64,000 nt of DNA, taken from contig JAVMKO010000006.1 of the NCBI GenBank assembly GCA_032164245.1, positions 105,107,310 to 105,171,309 of the forward strand. Reading direction: 5' to 3'. Source of the DNA: Sternotherus odoratus (lineage: Eukaryota > Chordata > Testudines > Kinosternidae). Below, one piece after another: positions 35,312-47,139 of the stretch. A program made the translations under genes and the position numbers. The notes under the pieces were generated by a model. That model was not told the origin of the DNA, did not search any database, and was given only the letters and a program-made list of their open reading frames with translations. Position 1 is the stretch's first letter; each line of letters opens with the position of its first letter.

Positions 35312-36250
35312 ATGGAAAAGGGAAATCACTCGGAGGTGACTGAGTTCATTCTCTCAGGACTGACAGATCGTCCGGAGCTGCAGGTTCCTCTGTTTGTGCT
35401 GTTCCTACTGATTTATGGTATCACCCTGGTGGTGAATGGGGGGATGATCTTGTTAATCGTGATTGATACCCAACTCCACACGCCCATGTACTTTTTCCTC
35501 TGTAATATGTCTTTATGTGACCTCTGCATTTCCTCAATAATTTCCCCTACAATCCTGTTGACTTTCTTAGCTGAGAGGAAAAGCATTTCTTACACTGCCT
35601 GTGCTGTGCAAATGTTTCTCTGCATCATTTTTGGAGATGCTGCATGCCTCTTGCTGGCTGTGATGGCCTATGACCGCTATGTGGCCATCTGTAACCCGCT
35701 GCTCTATACCGTCACTATGTCCAGGCAGCTTTGTAAACAGCTGGTGGCTGGGGTGTACACTGTGGGGTTGGTGGATTCAGTGATACACACGTGTTTTACG
35801 TTTCGGCTGTCATTCTGCAGCTCCAACATCATCAGCCATTTCTTCTGTGACATCTCCCCAATGTTGGCACTCTCCTGTTCTGACACCCGCAACAACCAGA
35901 TTCTGATGTTTGCTTTCATTGACTGCATTACAGGGATCGGCTTTGTGACTGTCCTCCTCTCCTATGTATATATCATATCCACCATCTTGCAGATCCCCTC
36001 TGCCAGGGGCCGGTGCAAAGCCTTCTCCACCTGCGCTTTCCACTTGACTGCTGTGGCCCTGTTTTATGGCACCCAACTCTTCATGTATTTACGACCCACC
36101 TCCAACTATTCCATGGATACCGACAAAGTGGCCTCAGTATTTTACACATTGGTGATCCCCATGTTGAACCCCCTCATCTACAGCCTGAGGAACCGGGAGG
36201 TGAAGGACGCCCTGCGGAGAACAACAAATAAACTCCTAACCAATTCTTGA
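35312..36250 (+). CDS. Olfactory receptor, class II, MEKGNHS subfamily (unit D)
   Basis: 312-residue intact OR. The TM1 motif is VVN instead of VGN (Gly41Val; Asn42 kept). TM2 [13 protein letters not shown] and TM3 [14 protein letters not shown] differ from the sisters, with DVE of TM3 changed to [13 protein letters not shown], loop cysteines, [18 protein letters not shown] and [12 protein letters not shown] are present. The third loop reads PSARGR in place of STEGR. The 5'UTR has a roughly 17-nt deletion just before the ATG, and both splice sites are changed, so this gene is the most likely of the full-length copies to be weakly expressed (inference). Confidence 0.93.
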   Translation: MEKGNHSEVTEFILSGLTDRPELQVPLFVLFLLIYGITLVVNGGMILLIVIDTQLHTPMYFFLCNMSLCDLCISSIISPTILLTFLAERKSISYTACAVQMFLCIIFGDAACLLLAVMAYDRYVAICNPLLYTVTMSRQLCKQLVAGVYTVGLVDSVIHTCFTFRLSFCSSNIISHFFCDISPMLALSCSDTRNNQILMFAFIDCITGIGFVTVLLSYVYIISTILQIPSARGRCKAFSTCAFHLTAVALFYGTQLFMYLRPTSNYSMDTDKVASVFYTLVIPMLNPLIYSLRNREVKDALRRTTNKLLTNS

Positions 36251-37129
36251 ATCTGTTTAACTCTGTACTGGTTTAATTTAATTAATTTAATTCCCAGCCC
36301 AGTACAAAATAATGTTGCAGAACCGTGGTAGTATCGTTCATTTTTATATTGTTAGTATTATTCATTTGTTTTTCTTTCAAGAGGGTCTGTAGGCTACAAC
36401 TGAGAACAGTGGCGAAAACCTGAGGAAGACTCACAGGTCCCGAAAGAGGGAATAATTTTATAAACTAGTGTCTAGGCGTGTCCACCTAGGGGGATGAGAT
36501 GTTCAACTTCAAATCTAAGGACATCAGGTGTCAGTTCCAAAGGGGTTTCTGTGTCCCAACCTGCCACAAATAGTTTAGGAATAAAATTGCAAAACAATGT
36601 GTGTGGGGGTAGGGTAGTGGAGAGGATAGGACAAGAACTGATGGACTTCAGTTTCAGCAATGGTAGTTTAGGTTAGACAGGAGAAACATCCCAACCACGA
36701 GGGTGCTTAAACTCTGGAATTATTTGCCTCGGAAGATTGTAGAATCTCTACCTTTGGAGATTGTTAAGAGCAGGTCACACAAACCCCTGTTGTGGATGGT
36801 CTGGATGATACTCAGTTGTGCTGTGAGTGCAGGGGACTGGAGTAGATGAGCTTTCATGATCCCCTCCAGTCCTACGATTCTCTGATCTCACAAGGAGCCC
36901 GGCACTGGGAGGAGGGGGGACACCAGCCTGAGCACTGGACAGGGCAAGGGACACACACCTGCCCAGACCTCTCATTCAGTTCCACTGTACCAAACACCAC
37001 GCAACATGCAATTAATGTTGTTACCGTCTCTTTCCTTATGGAAATGGAACACAGAGTGCTAATGTGCATGCGCGCGCACACACACACACACAAAAACACA
37101 CACAGACACACAGATGGAGTGTCCACTAT
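36251..37129 (+). repeat. 3' flank of unit D, shared with unit G
   Basis: Colinear with 56350-57184 (caggtgtcagttccaaaggg, gagctttcatgatcccctcc). It ends with a (CG/CA)n tract at 37066-37111. No gene. It replaces the T1 flank found in units A and C. Confidence 0.7.
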
Positions 37130-38365
37130 ACAGACACAGCCTGACTCTGAGCATAATCAGAACGCAGAATAATCTTTACTGGGAAACTGCGGCATTTGGA
37201 ATATTTCCAACTAGCCTGAACAAAGAGACTCGAAGGGGATTCTGCTGCCCTGGCAGGGAGATAGGACTTTATTTCCCAACTGGTCTTTTCTGTCGGCAGC
37301 TTCTCTGCAGCCTGGTTTACGCTTAAAAAATAGTTCAACATCTCTCCGTCGTACATAGGGTGGGGGAAGGACTGTTTACAACCTGTGGGAGACAGTTTGC
37401 CTGTACTCAACCTCAGTGTAATTCTCCCATGGACCTAGCTACTACACACCATAGCTGAATCAATTTAATGTCGTATAATAGAGCTTCAGTATAGACATTC
37501 CCTGAAGTGATGGGGGAGTTTCCCCTCTTCCTATTAAAGCTATTTTGCTCTCCTTCTCCGTCACTCTTCTCCATCCCTTATAAAGCTCTGTCTGTCTTTT
37601 GATAGGTTCATATATTTAGAAACTTTTATTTCTCATCAGAATTCCTTCCTTCCCTTCATGTGAATGTCATTACAATTAAAGGCTGAAATGCTTTGAAACT
37701 GACTTGTTTGCGCATGACTTGGTGGTACCTCTTTGTTTTTGCTCCCTTCACTTACAATGAGTTGAAAAGGATCAGACTTAGAGTCAAATATTTCCCTGTT
37801 TGCTAACCACACCAATGTTACCCATAATTCCTCTGTAGCTGCTTTCTTGGGTGCCAGAGGTTAAATTTGGCTTTGATTACTTTGAATTTTGGTCCCTGGA
37901 GCATCTTTGCTCCTAGGACAAGAAGTGTGCACAGCACATGCAATTAATGTTATTGACGTCTCTTTCCTTGTGGAAATGGAGCACAGAGGGCCAGAGAATC
38001 AGGTGGTCTGGATCATTGTCTCTCCCGTGAGGTCTTTTGAATATGATACAAAACTGAGGTGACTGTATTTCACTTCATATGTCTCTCTAAAAGTCTCTTT
38101 AAGGATTTCCCAACATTGGGACACAAAGGTGTCTAGAAATCAGTGAAAAATTTCTTCTGGACTAATAAGTTATTGTGAAAAACAATAGTGTTTGGAATGA
38201 CCTGAAACTATTCACACATGTATTACAAATACTCTTAATAGTTTTGTCCCAAACCAATGCGTGTGTGTGGGTGTAGGATTTAGGTGACAGATGCAACACA
38301 GCCACTGTAGGAGTCAGTGGTGGCCCTTTCCACAGTAATTTTTAGCCCAATAGTTGTGGAGTTAG
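37130..38365 (-). repeat. Inverted copy of 3' flank (T2 plus part of T1)
   Basis: Reverse complement of about 30890-32450: ctcctaggacaagaagtgtg, tgggacacaaaggtgtctag, ccaatagttgtgg. With the direct copy it forms inverted arms around OR unit D. A 16-bp direct duplication (tgtggagttaggagaa) at about 38354-38385 marks the junction with the LTR that follows. Confidence 0.75.
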
Positions 38366-39329
38366 GAGAATGTGGAGTTAGGAGAATAAGGTATAAACTA
38401 GAATCGATGAACTGTGAATGACTCTGTTTACCTGCAAGCCTTCCTGTGTATGTGTGGGACAACCCAGGAAGAACACAGACTGTGGTCTTATGGTGACCTT
38501 GACCGTGTTACCTGATACTGAAATCCATCCTGAAGCTGGTACCTTTCCAGAGATGGGTGGGATTCCAAACAAAGGTTTCCCACCCTAGGGAAGTTCTATG
38601 TAAAGTGGGGAAGCCAACCATATGTGTCTTCAGCTCGTGTAAGAGAGGGCCGCCCCACCCCACAGAGATACCTGCAAGCACCTGGAAAGAAAAGGACCTA
38701 ACCACAGGGGTGGATGAGAACAGGCTGGAATCAGATCACAAAGAGCATCTGACCTTAGAAGGATTTTTCCTGAAGTAATAACTCGGGGGGAAGGGATGAA
38801 CATTTGTTACTGATTTTTGAGTGTATTAAGCTTAGACTTGCGTGTTTTGCTTTATTTTGCTTTGTGACTTACTTTGTTCTGTCTGTTCCTACTGAAAACC
38901 ACTTAAATCCTACTTCTTATACATAATAAAATCACTTTTGTTTACTTATAAACTCAGCATCAGTAATTGTTACCTGGGAACGGGGGGCAAATAGTTGTGC
39001 AGATCTTCCTTGCAGTAATATAGAGTGCAAACATTAATCATTTCACCCTGTATAAGATTTATACTGGGTAAAATGAATTTATTTGTGATTTAGATCCCAT
39101 TGGGAGCTGGTTGTCTGAGTGCTGGAGACAGGTATTCCGCTGAGCTGGTTTCAGTCTAGATTTGCACTTTTGGTGGTGTGGCCCAGACCCTGGGTCTCTG
39201 TTGTAGCAGGCGAGTGTGTCTGGCTCGAGAAGGCAGTGTTCTGGAGGCCCAGGCTCCCAGGGAACACAGGTTCAGAGGTAATTTCAGGTGACAATGCCAA
39301 TGGGAGTCCCTGTTACCAAACCTGGCACA
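38366..39329 (+). mobile_element. ERV LTR, 5'-truncated
   Basis: Same LTR family as 59724-60897: shared aaaccacttaaatcctactt, aataaaatcacttttgttta, tggagacaggtattccgctg, ending ctggcaca at 39329. The first part of the LTR has been deleted, joining inverted flank to LTR interior. The 3' junction (ggcaca/ttatgcactgg) is the same as in two other units. Confidence 0.75.
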
Positions 39330-39776
39330 TTATGCACTGGGTTTTTCTGCATTGCCAAAAAATATCTCAGCCCCCGAGTGAGAGCAACCCAGACTGGAAT
39401 AGCACTCCAACCTCTCCTCTCAAAGTTGTTCTACTTCGGATAACTAATTAAATTACCTGTGGGAGAGAGACATAAGGTTGAATATCTCATCTGCTAGGTG
39501 GGTGCCTCTAGCCACTAGCCTATAGAATCTTTCTATCTCTCTCTGGCCCTGTGATGCTTCCCGTGTTTCATCCACTGATCTAAGTTGGGGCCTGCAGACC
39601 TTGCTGGAATATAAACCATTTAATAATCATAACAATATAATTATGAAAAATATTCCCACGGGCTCTGTAAAATTATTTTGTAATGGGCTGGGAATTGAAT
39701 TCACCTGATTGCACTCCCCACCACTAAACCAGCACAGCGGTAAACAGATTAGAAAATTGGTTAGGAGTTTATCCCT
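39330..39776 (-). pseudogene. Inverted OR relic: last codons and 3' flank only
   Basis: On the minus strand, about 39776-39755 reads the last codons of a MEKGNHS-type OR (DKLLTN, where sisters have NKLLTNS), with the usual TGA position changed (Asn-Phe-Leu), followed by the shared OR 3' flank to 39330. The rest of the coding region is missing. Upstream on that strand it is joined directly to an LTR fragment. It is a non-functional remnant of an inverted OR duplicate. Confidence 0.7.
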
Positions 39777-40085
39777 TGGTTTACTTTGTTTGGAATTCAA
39801 CCCACCTCTGGATTTCAGTATCAGGTGACATGGTGACATGTCACTGTAAGACCCCAGTGGCCATTCTTCCTGGGTTGTCCCACACCTACACAGGATGGCT
39901 TGCAGGTCAACCAAGCCATTTACAGTTCATTGACTCTGAAGCACCCTTAATGGCCTCCACTTTATATGTCTAAGTCAGTAATATAAGTTTATACCTTATT
40001 CTTCTAACTCCAGACATAGAAATAGTCTATGTAAAGAACTAGGATGAACACACTCAGTAGAGTATAACCTTTATAATGAGATAAT
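39777..40085 (-). mobile_element. ERV LTR fragment, inverted
   Basis: Reverse complement of the middle of the LTR at 59724-60897: gatttcagtatcaggtgaca, cctgggttgtccca, gcttgcaggtcaaccaagcc, gatgaacacactcag. Its internal deletion and its junction with the OR relic indicate rearrangement rather than a clean insertion. Confidence 0.7.
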
Positions 40086-40109
40086 CAATGATATAATGAG
40101 AGAAGGCGG

Positions 40110-40735
40110 GAAGAAGAGTTATGAACATGACTCCTGGAGGAAGTAGGGGCAGAGTGTTTCCTGGGCACAGACCTCAAGTGAGCAACTTGGGAGTTTGTGA
40201 ATACAGACATTGCTGGCTTTTGGTTGTTTCTACCAGTGATCAGAGAAGCGGGACTTTATGTAAATTCTTTGTAACCCCTCCCCCATGGATTATACCTAAA
40301 AAGATATCTGCCTTGGATCATCAATGTTTCCTCCTAATACAATCAAACCTGCCATGCTTTACAGGTTGACACCACTTCAGAGAGGGCGGCACCAACAGCC
40401 GTGGATCACGGATAATACCAGCCAAGCCTGCACACCCATGGGGGATAATTTCTGCTACCAGAGTGAAGAAGGGAAGAGTCATCACTGGGCCTGCCATGGA
40501 TCTCCTTGGATGGAGGTGATGACCACAATGGCCTTGTGCATCTGCAGCCATGGTTCAGTTCATGGGTCCATGGCTGTGGTGACCTCACCTGTCCATGTCA
40601 ATCGAACACTACTGTCCATCTGCACCACACCTTTGGTGTTACCGGGATATACTTTAGCTTAGTGGCTGTGACATACCAGGGTCAAACCCAGACTAATCCT
40701 CAGCTGTCTCACACCTGCCTGCAACCTTGCAATGC
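40110..40735 (+). repeat. Duplicated segment of unknown nature, copy 1
   Basis: Colinear with 50885-51531 (gagcatgactcctagagg, acacccatgggggataattt, ggtgatgaccacaatggcct). Small open frames in both copies are interrupted differently, so I do not call a gene. It could be retroelement-derived. Confidence 0.55.
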
Positions 40736-40888
40736 CTTGATGAAGTAGCTTCCACCTGGGCCACTTACAAACAACCGTCTAGCATGAAAATTACACCCTG
40801 AGCATGTCTATCTGCAGTCTGACTAGGAATAGTTGGGTTACACTCAGGCTCTCACCACTCTTGGTTATACTGCAAGGGGACCCCAACA

Positions 40889-41280
40889 CAGTACATCCTG
40901 TGCTGCCCAGTCTTCTCTTGAACAATACAAACTACATGGTTCGTTATTTCTTTAACAGCACTAATATCAATGCAAATTAGTTTCTCAGACACTTCTGTTT
41001 AAACACACTGGATTACATAAAACAATAAAACAAAGTTTATTGACTACAAAGATAGATTTCAAGTGAGTGAAAATATGGAGGCCTAGAAGTCAGACATGGT
41101 TCCACGAAAATAAAGCTAGAATGCAACTTGTACCTAAGATAACAAATTATGTGACATTCAAAGCAAAAGTTTCTTCATCACATGCTTTCAGCAGTCTTAA
41201 TGCTGAAACTTCATAGGTCAGGATCCCTCCCCCAGTCCAAGGGCTGCTTCCTTTATGCTTTCAGATGTAGTGACTCTCTG

Positions 41281-41311
<31 letters not shown>

Positions 41312-41950
41312 CACAGTGCCTCAGGATGTCTTCCCCTCCTTTTTATAGTCCTATCCCTGTGTAACAGATCACCTTCTCGCCCCTCTCCACAAACAGGCAG
41401 GAGACTCTTCCGTGACTCACCAGTGCTCTTTATTTACAGTGCAGCTTATTGCAAACCCAACCACCTACTATACACAGCTCTACAGTTCAGCTCCTTCTCT
41501 CTGCTCCTTCAGCACTCCTCTACCACACCACCGCACTACCACATCTCTGGGCTGCCTGCCTGGCAGGCTTTTATCCCCCTGGAGAGGCTGCCAGGTGCAA
41601 CCCATCAGGCTGATCCCTCTGCAGCCCAGGTGGCTGATTAGGCTTCTCCTGCAGGGAGGTTTGCAGAGGATTTCCTTTCTCTTAAAGGGCCCACAGGGCT
41701 GGCTCAGGCACTCCTGGCCAGCACCCTGCCACACCCCGTCTTGAGAAATATTTCCACCTGGTAACCGGAAGACAAAATCTCCATGTAGAAGGATGTTCGC
41801 AGCAGCTTTTTCCTCACATCTTTCAGCTTATTTTGTTTTCCTCCATGGTTGATGACTCTGTTTACTAGTTAGATACAAAATTAAACAGAGCACACACATC
41901 CTTGTTTAAGACAGACCAGTTTGCCAGACTCAGTTTGGAACATGTATTAA
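40889..41950 (+). repeat. Block R copy 2, interrupted by an LTR
   Basis: Same block as 17225-17905: cctgtgctgcccagtcttct, a (GA)n tract at 41284-41311, ttttatagtcctatccc. The LTR at 41358-41733 splits it. No gene. Confidence 0.6.
41358..41733 (-). mobile_element. Solo LTR, 376 bp
   Basis: Starts TGTGTAACAG and ends CTGCCACA (TG...CA). It interrupts 'ctatccc...ttgagaaa', which is continuous at 17690 and 33605, with CCC on both sides as the probable target duplication. On the minus strand a GATAAAAG-type TATA and AATAAA are in order. It inserted after this unit separated from the others. Confidence 0.75.
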
Positions 41951-42940
41951 TAACATGATACAGTGACATCATATAACTTCGCATACATTATCAAAAATTG
42001 TTTTAGTATTTGCAATGAGAGCATGATTCTTTCTAGTTGACATATAGATCTATTTATCATCCTATAGTTGAGCTTTATTTGCAGATAATATGCATGCAAG
42101 AAGGATAGTTCATGAACTGCAAAAGTTTGCAGCATACTGTGTTCTCCTCCCCCCTCTGGTCACGATGTGGTCCCCATCAAGCAGAAATGAGAGAATCTGT
42201 CTTTCCCACATTGGGGAATAACCTAGTAAGGGAAGGACAATGGATAACATGATGATTGGCATGATATAAATATCTAGATAATCTGGAGTATTCTTACATA
42301 TCTTACAGGTTTTACATTCCACTTATTGGGGCCTGGACAATGAGGTGATTCTTAAACCAGGAATAACTGAGAAGATATCAGGTACAGCTGCAAACAAACA
42401 GTACATTTCACCTGTATCTAACATTCTGTTCCTTTCATTCCAAATTTGTTGCTACGGCTGGTTGAATATTTTCTTGACAAGTTTTTTTGATGGCAAATTG
42501 GATTTTTCATTCAACTATTTTTTCCATTAATTCATCTTTTACCTGCAAATTATCAGCTTTCCATCAAAATCCCAAACTCCCCTCCTCCCTAAACCATGGC
42601 TGTGGGACTCTGGTGATGTTCCAGGGCAGTTCAGCAAGAGGAGAGACCATCATGCATCATGGGGAATGTGGTCCAGCCTGGGAGCCTGGACTCTGGAAGA
42701 GATTGGTGGAGTGTAGTGTCTGAGACACCCCGTGGTCTTTCTGAGTCGAAACATTGAAATTTTTAGTGCAAGATTTTGGTCTAAAAAAACAAAACAAAAA
42801 ACCTTTGTGTATCAGTTCTACACAGTACCTGGCTTGCACTGAAAAGAGCAGCATGGAATATACCCCTAACCTCCTACTCTGTAACTCTGGGAGAAATGGC
42901 ACCATTTATTAACATAGATGGAAATAGTGCATCAAATTAA
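41951..42940 (+). repeat. Distal 5' flank of OR unit E
   Basis: Colinear with the same region of the other units: caggaataactgagaagata, gagagaccatcatgcatcat. No gene. Confidence 0.7.
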
Positions 42941-43075
42941 TCCCCAAGGCACCAAATACACCAAGGTGACTTAGGTTAATTGAACACATTAATTAGGTGT
43001 TCTGTGGCTCTGAGCTCAGCTATTCCCAGTTGCTTCAGGGATCATCTCCCATAGATCAAACATCTGAGTATAAAA
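42941..43075 (+). promoter_or_regulatory. OR promoter of unit E, exon 1 deleted
   Basis: O/E-like TCCCCAAGGC at 42941-42950, ATTAATTAGG at 42988-42997 and TATAAAA at 43069-43075 (81 bp spacing) are intact. Right after the TATA box, about 110 bp present in all sisters (rest of exon 1 and the GTACGT donor) is missing: ctcgaatg is joined to ccacacacgcagacacc. Confidence 0.5.
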
Positions 43076-43720
43076 CTTCTCGAATGCCACACACGCAGAC
43101 ACCATGGGGATCGGCAGGTATTGAGTTAAAAACCTCCAGCACTAAAAGCCTCAGACCCAACTCCTACACCTTCAGCTAAAGGAACAACCTCCTTGGTTGG
43201 AAAAAAGAGGCAACTTCCTAGTCACTGAAGCCAGGGCTCTCCGTTATGTCCCTGGGTTTTCATACAGGATAAGGTAAATGGAAAAAAGCTTATTTAGCAG
43301 AGTGAGTAACTTTACCCCAAAGTGACATGCCAAGCCACAGAGCTCACTTTGCCCAAAGGGGGTGGAAAGATTGACACTCCTTTACTCTCACCCTCTCTTC
43401 AGCTAAGGAATAATCTCTTCAGACTGATTCTTTCACAGCAGAGTCACAAGTCACTGTTTTCTGTTTGGATTAGTGAACAGGCATGTTTGTGCATGGGAGG
43501 CATGATTAACCTCTACATTATTGTATATACGCAGTGTGTACTTTATCAAACATCTGGAATGAGCAGCTGTGAACATCTGGCTCTGTGGACTAAGCCCTTC
43601 CCTGAGCGGGTACTGATGTCCATTAAGAAACTGATCTCCATTTATTTCCACTTGCTTCATTTCAGAGAAGGGACGGGTTTTCCACACCATCCACCTGCCC
43701 AAGATCTCTGCTCAGAGGAG

Positions 43721-44725
43721 ATGGAAAAAGGAAATCACTCGGAGGTGACTGAGTTCATTCTCTCAGGACTGACAGATCGTCCAGAACTGCAGGTTCCCCT
43801 GTTTGGGGTGTTCCTACTGATTTATGGTATCACCCTGGTGGGAAATGGGGGGATGATCTTGTTAATCATGATTGCTCCCCGACTCCACACCCCCATGTAC
43901 TTTTTCCTCAGTAATTTGTCTTTCTGTGACCTCTGTTTTTCTTTGATAATTTCCACGGAGATGCTGTTGAATTTCTTAGCCAAGAGGAAAAGCATTTCTT
44001 TCGCTGCCTGCACCATGCAAATGTATTTCTCTGTTGCTTTTTCAGATGCTGAGGGCCTCTTGCTGGCTGTGATGGCCTATGACCGTTATGTGGCCATCTG
44101 TAAACCGCTGCTCTATACGGTCACAATGTCCAGGCAGCTTTGTATAAGGCTGGTGGCTGGGGTGTACGCTGTGGGGTTGGTGGATTCAATGATATGCACA
44201 TGTATTACATTTCGGCTGTCATTCTGCAGCTCCAACATCATCAATCATTTCTTCTGTGATGTACCCCCACTGTTGGCTCTCTCCTGTTCTGACACCCACA
44301 TTAATGAGATTGTAATGTTTGTTGCCACGTGCTGCATTACAGGGATCAGCTTTGTGACCATCCTCCTCTCCTATGTCTATATCATCTCCACTGTCCTGCA
44401 GATCTGCTCCGCCGAGGGTCGACGCAAAGCCTTATCCACCTGCACTTTCCACTTGACTGCTGTGGCTCTGTATTTTGGCACCCTCCTCTTCATGTATTTA
44501 CGTCCCTCCTCCAGCTATTCCATGGACACAGACAAAGTGGCCTCAGTGTTTTACACGCTGGTCATCCCCATGTTGAACCCTCTGATCTACAGCCTGAGGA
44601 ACAGGGAGGTGAAGGACGCCCTGAGGAGAGCAATAAATAAACTCTTACATAATCTTAGAATCTTTTTAACTCTGTACTGGGTTAGTAGTGGGAAGTGTAA
44701 ACAGATTACATTATTTTCCAGCTGA
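43721..44725 (+). CDS. Olfactory receptor, class II, MEKGNHS subfamily, C-terminally extended (unit E)
   Basis: Predicted 334-residue OR, 22 residues longer than its sisters. The position of their TGA stop (codon 313, 44657-44659) reads AGA through changes around aatcttaga, and translation continues to a TGA at 44723-44725, adding [24 protein letters not shown] sequence. The receptor core is intact: NHS at 5, GN at 41-42, LHTPMYFF, Cys97, [10 protein letters not shown], loop cysteines, [18 protein letters not shown] (sisters KAFSTC), [12 protein letters not shown]. Asp52 is Ala. The frame is open back to 43322 without an ATG, so the ATG at 43721 is used. A splice acceptor remains at 43664-43665 but the matching donor is deleted, so transcription structure is uncertain. 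It could be a gene in early decay. Confidence 0.9.
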   Translation: MEKGNHSEVTEFILSGLTDRPELQVPLFGVFLLIYGITLVGNGGMILLIMIAPRLHTPMYFFLSNLSFCDLCFSLIISTEMLLNFLAKRKSISFAACTMQMYFSVAFSDAEGLLLAVMAYDRYVAICKPLLYTVTMSRQLCIRLVAGVYAVGLVDSMICTCITFRLSFCSSNIINHFFCDVPPLLALSCSDTHINEIVMFVATCCITGISFVTILLSYVYIISTVLQICSAEGRRKALSTCTFHLTAVALYFGTLLFMYLRPSSSYSMDTDKVASVFYTLVIPMLNPLIYSLRNREVKDALRRAINKLLHNLRIFLTLYWVSSGKCKQITLFSS

Positions 44726-45071
44726 TTACAAAATAATTTCGCAGAGCCGGTGGGAATATTTTCCTTAATTATATTGTTATTAGTATTAATTTGTTTGTAT
44801 TCCAACAAGGTCTGCAGGCCCCAGCTGAGATCAGTGGAGAAATCATGGGAAGCATCACAGGGTCAGCGATAGAGAGAATGATTCTACTGGCTGGTGGCAT
44901 CACCTAAAGGGTGAGATGCTCAACTTCATGTCTCTGTTCCAATGGTTATTTAATTAGTTATTCACTGTAGAACAACTTTGAAAGGAGAGATTGAGAGCAA
45001 CCCAGACTGGAAAAGCACATTGCTCAGCAGCTGGGATGCATTCTGGAAATGCTGGAAACCCTAGTGCATAA
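44726..45071 (+). repeat. Proximal 3' flank of unit E
   Basis: Direct counterpart of the inverted sequence at 39330-39640 (gatgctcaacttcatgtctc, aactttgaaaggagagattg). No gene. Confidence 0.7.
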
Positions 45072-45600
45072 TGTGCCGGGTTAGCTCACAGGGACTCTCA
45101 TTGGGACTGTCACCTGATGTGCTGAAATTACCTCTGAACATGTTTTCCCTGCTAGCCTGGGCCTCCAGAACCTTCTCTTGTTCAGCCTCACACACTTGCC
45201 TGCTGGAAGACAGACCTGGGGTCTGGGCCACACCCGCCAAAGCTACAGATCTAAACTGTTACAAGTGCAGGAGGACACCTGTCTCCAGCACCCAGACACC
45301 CAGATCCCAGTGGGATCTATACCCCAACTATATCCATTTTAACCCCCCTATATCACTACAAGAGAGATAGTCACAAGTGTTTTCTCACCAAGGTAACAAT
45401 TACTTACACTGAGTTTATAAATAAACAATAGTGATTTTATTAAGTATAAAAAGTAAGTTTTAAGTGGTTTTAAGTAGTAACAGGCAGTAACTCAGAAAGG
45501 AAAATATGGAAATCTAAGCTTAATAAACTCAGAAATCAGTTACAAATATTATCTTCTCACTCCAGGTGTTATTTCCATTATAAAGCTTTTGTGTTTGACA
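45072..45600 (-). mobile_element. ERV LTR fragment with shared insertion junction
   Basis: Reverse-orientation LTR of the same family as 38366 and 59724. Its edge lies at tgcataa/tgtgcc, the mirror of the junctions at 39329 and 60897, so the three derive from one insertion copied with its flanks. Signals such as gtgattttattaagtataaa are visible. The far end is truncated into block T2. Confidence 0.7.
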
Positions 45601-46726
45601 ATAAATTATTAGTCCAGAGGAAATTCACCCATTTCTAGACACCTTTGTGTCCCAACACTGGGAAATACTTAGAGACATTTGGATAGGTAACCGACAAATA
45701 AAGTGAAATACATTCACCTCAGTTTTGTATCATATTAAAAAGACCTCATGGGAGAGACAGCGATACAAACCAGTTGATGCTCTGGTTCTCTGTCTTCCAT
45801 TTCAGCAAGGAAAGACATGGCAACATGAATTGCATGTGCTCTGAACTCCTGTTGTCCAGGGAGCAAACATGCTCCAGGGATCAAGTCTCAAAGTCAACAA
45901 AGTCCAATTTAACCTTTGCCAGCCAAGGAAGCAGCTATAGATGTGTTAGGGGTAACATTGGTGTGATTAGCAAACAGGGAAAGATATGATGTCTCATTTT
46001 AGGGTTTTGAGCAGGTACTGCTTCCATCCTCAACTCATTGTAAGTGAAGGGAGGAAAAACAAAGAGGAATCACCAATCCATGGGCAAGCAGGTCAGTTTC
46101 AGAGCATTTTGGCCTTGATATGAAATGATAGTGAGCCATTCATGGCAGGGAAATGAAGGAATCATCCTGAGAGAAGAAATTTTGACTTTTATGAACATAT
46201 GTACTTATCAAAAGAAGGAAAGAGCTTTACTGAGGGAGGGAGACGAGTGACTGGAAAAGGAGAGAAAAATACTTTGATTAGGAAGAGGGAAATCTCCCCC
46301 ATCGAATCAGGGAATGTCTGTACTAAGGCCATTACATTGACTCAGCTAGGCCGTGGTTTACAAGCTTTCCACACAGATGGAAGGGAGTTTTCCATTGATG
46401 TGGTTAATCCATGTCTCCAAGTGTCAGTAGCTAAATCAATGGAAGAATTACACTGAAGGTCAGTACAAGCTAACTCCCTCGCACAGGGTGTGAGAAGTCC
46501 CCCTCTCCCCCATAAGACGGGACTCTGTTGATCTAATTTTTAAGCATAAATAAGGCCTCAGAGAAGCTGCCAATGGACAAAACCAGTTGGGAAATGTAGT
46601 CCTATCCCCCTGCCAGGGCAGCAGAATCCCCTTCGGTTCTCTTTGTTCAGGATAGTTGGAAATATTCCAGTTGTCCCAGCTTCCCAGTAGAGATTGTTCT
46701 GCATTCTGATCGAGCTCAGTGTCAAG
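45601..46726 (+). repeat. 3' flank block T2, unit E
   Basis: Direct copy of 31101-32454 without the SINE, ending in the GT-rich microsatellite. No gene. Confidence 0.7.
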
Positions 46727-46891
46727 CTGTGTGTGTGTAGTGGGCACTCTGTGTGTGTGTATTTGATGTGCAGTGGGCACTGTGTGTTTGGTGTTCAGTG
46801 AGCACTGTGTGTTTGTGTGGAGGTGTGTGTGTAGTGGGAATCCGGTCTCTTTGTGTTTGTTTGTAGTGAGTACTGTGTGTGTGTGTGTGTG
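46727..46891 (+). repeat. Compound (GT)n microsatellite
   Basis: Repeated GT tracts separated by cagtgggcactctgtgtg-like spacers. Apparent long open frames of Thr-His-rich type on the minus strand come from this composition. Confidence 0.85.
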
Positions 46892-47139
46892 TGATGGGGG
46901 TGTGAATGAAGAAACACATGTACCATTGAAACAACTGGTGTTTGAGAGAGAGGAACCAGGCCCCTTAAACATATGGCTTTTTGTACGTGAGAAGACAACC
47001 TGGTGCCCAGTGCTTCCTTAGAGGATGTGTGGCTGTGGGAAGTCTGGTGCATTGGATGGTGTAGGTCAGGGGTTCTCAAACTTTTTCTTTCTGAGCTCTC
47101 CTCCCCCCAAGATGATCCCCGGCCTGCCTATGCCTTATC
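46892..47139 (+). other. Spacer with DNA-transposon-like piece
   Basis: About 47060-47100 reads caggggttctcaaacttttt, the start of a common hAT-like turtle repeat, cut off soon after. The rest is unassigned. Confidence 0.4.

Noticed and set aside
43322..43720. 133-codon in-frame extension upstream of OR unit E
   Set aside because: It starts with GTG, lacks similarity to any protein, corresponds to intron and 5'UTR in the sister units, and carries the splice acceptor at 43664.
46460..46972. 170-codon minus-strand frame rich in Thr and His
   Set aside because: Produced by the GT/CA microsatellite; no conserved counterpart in other T2 copies.
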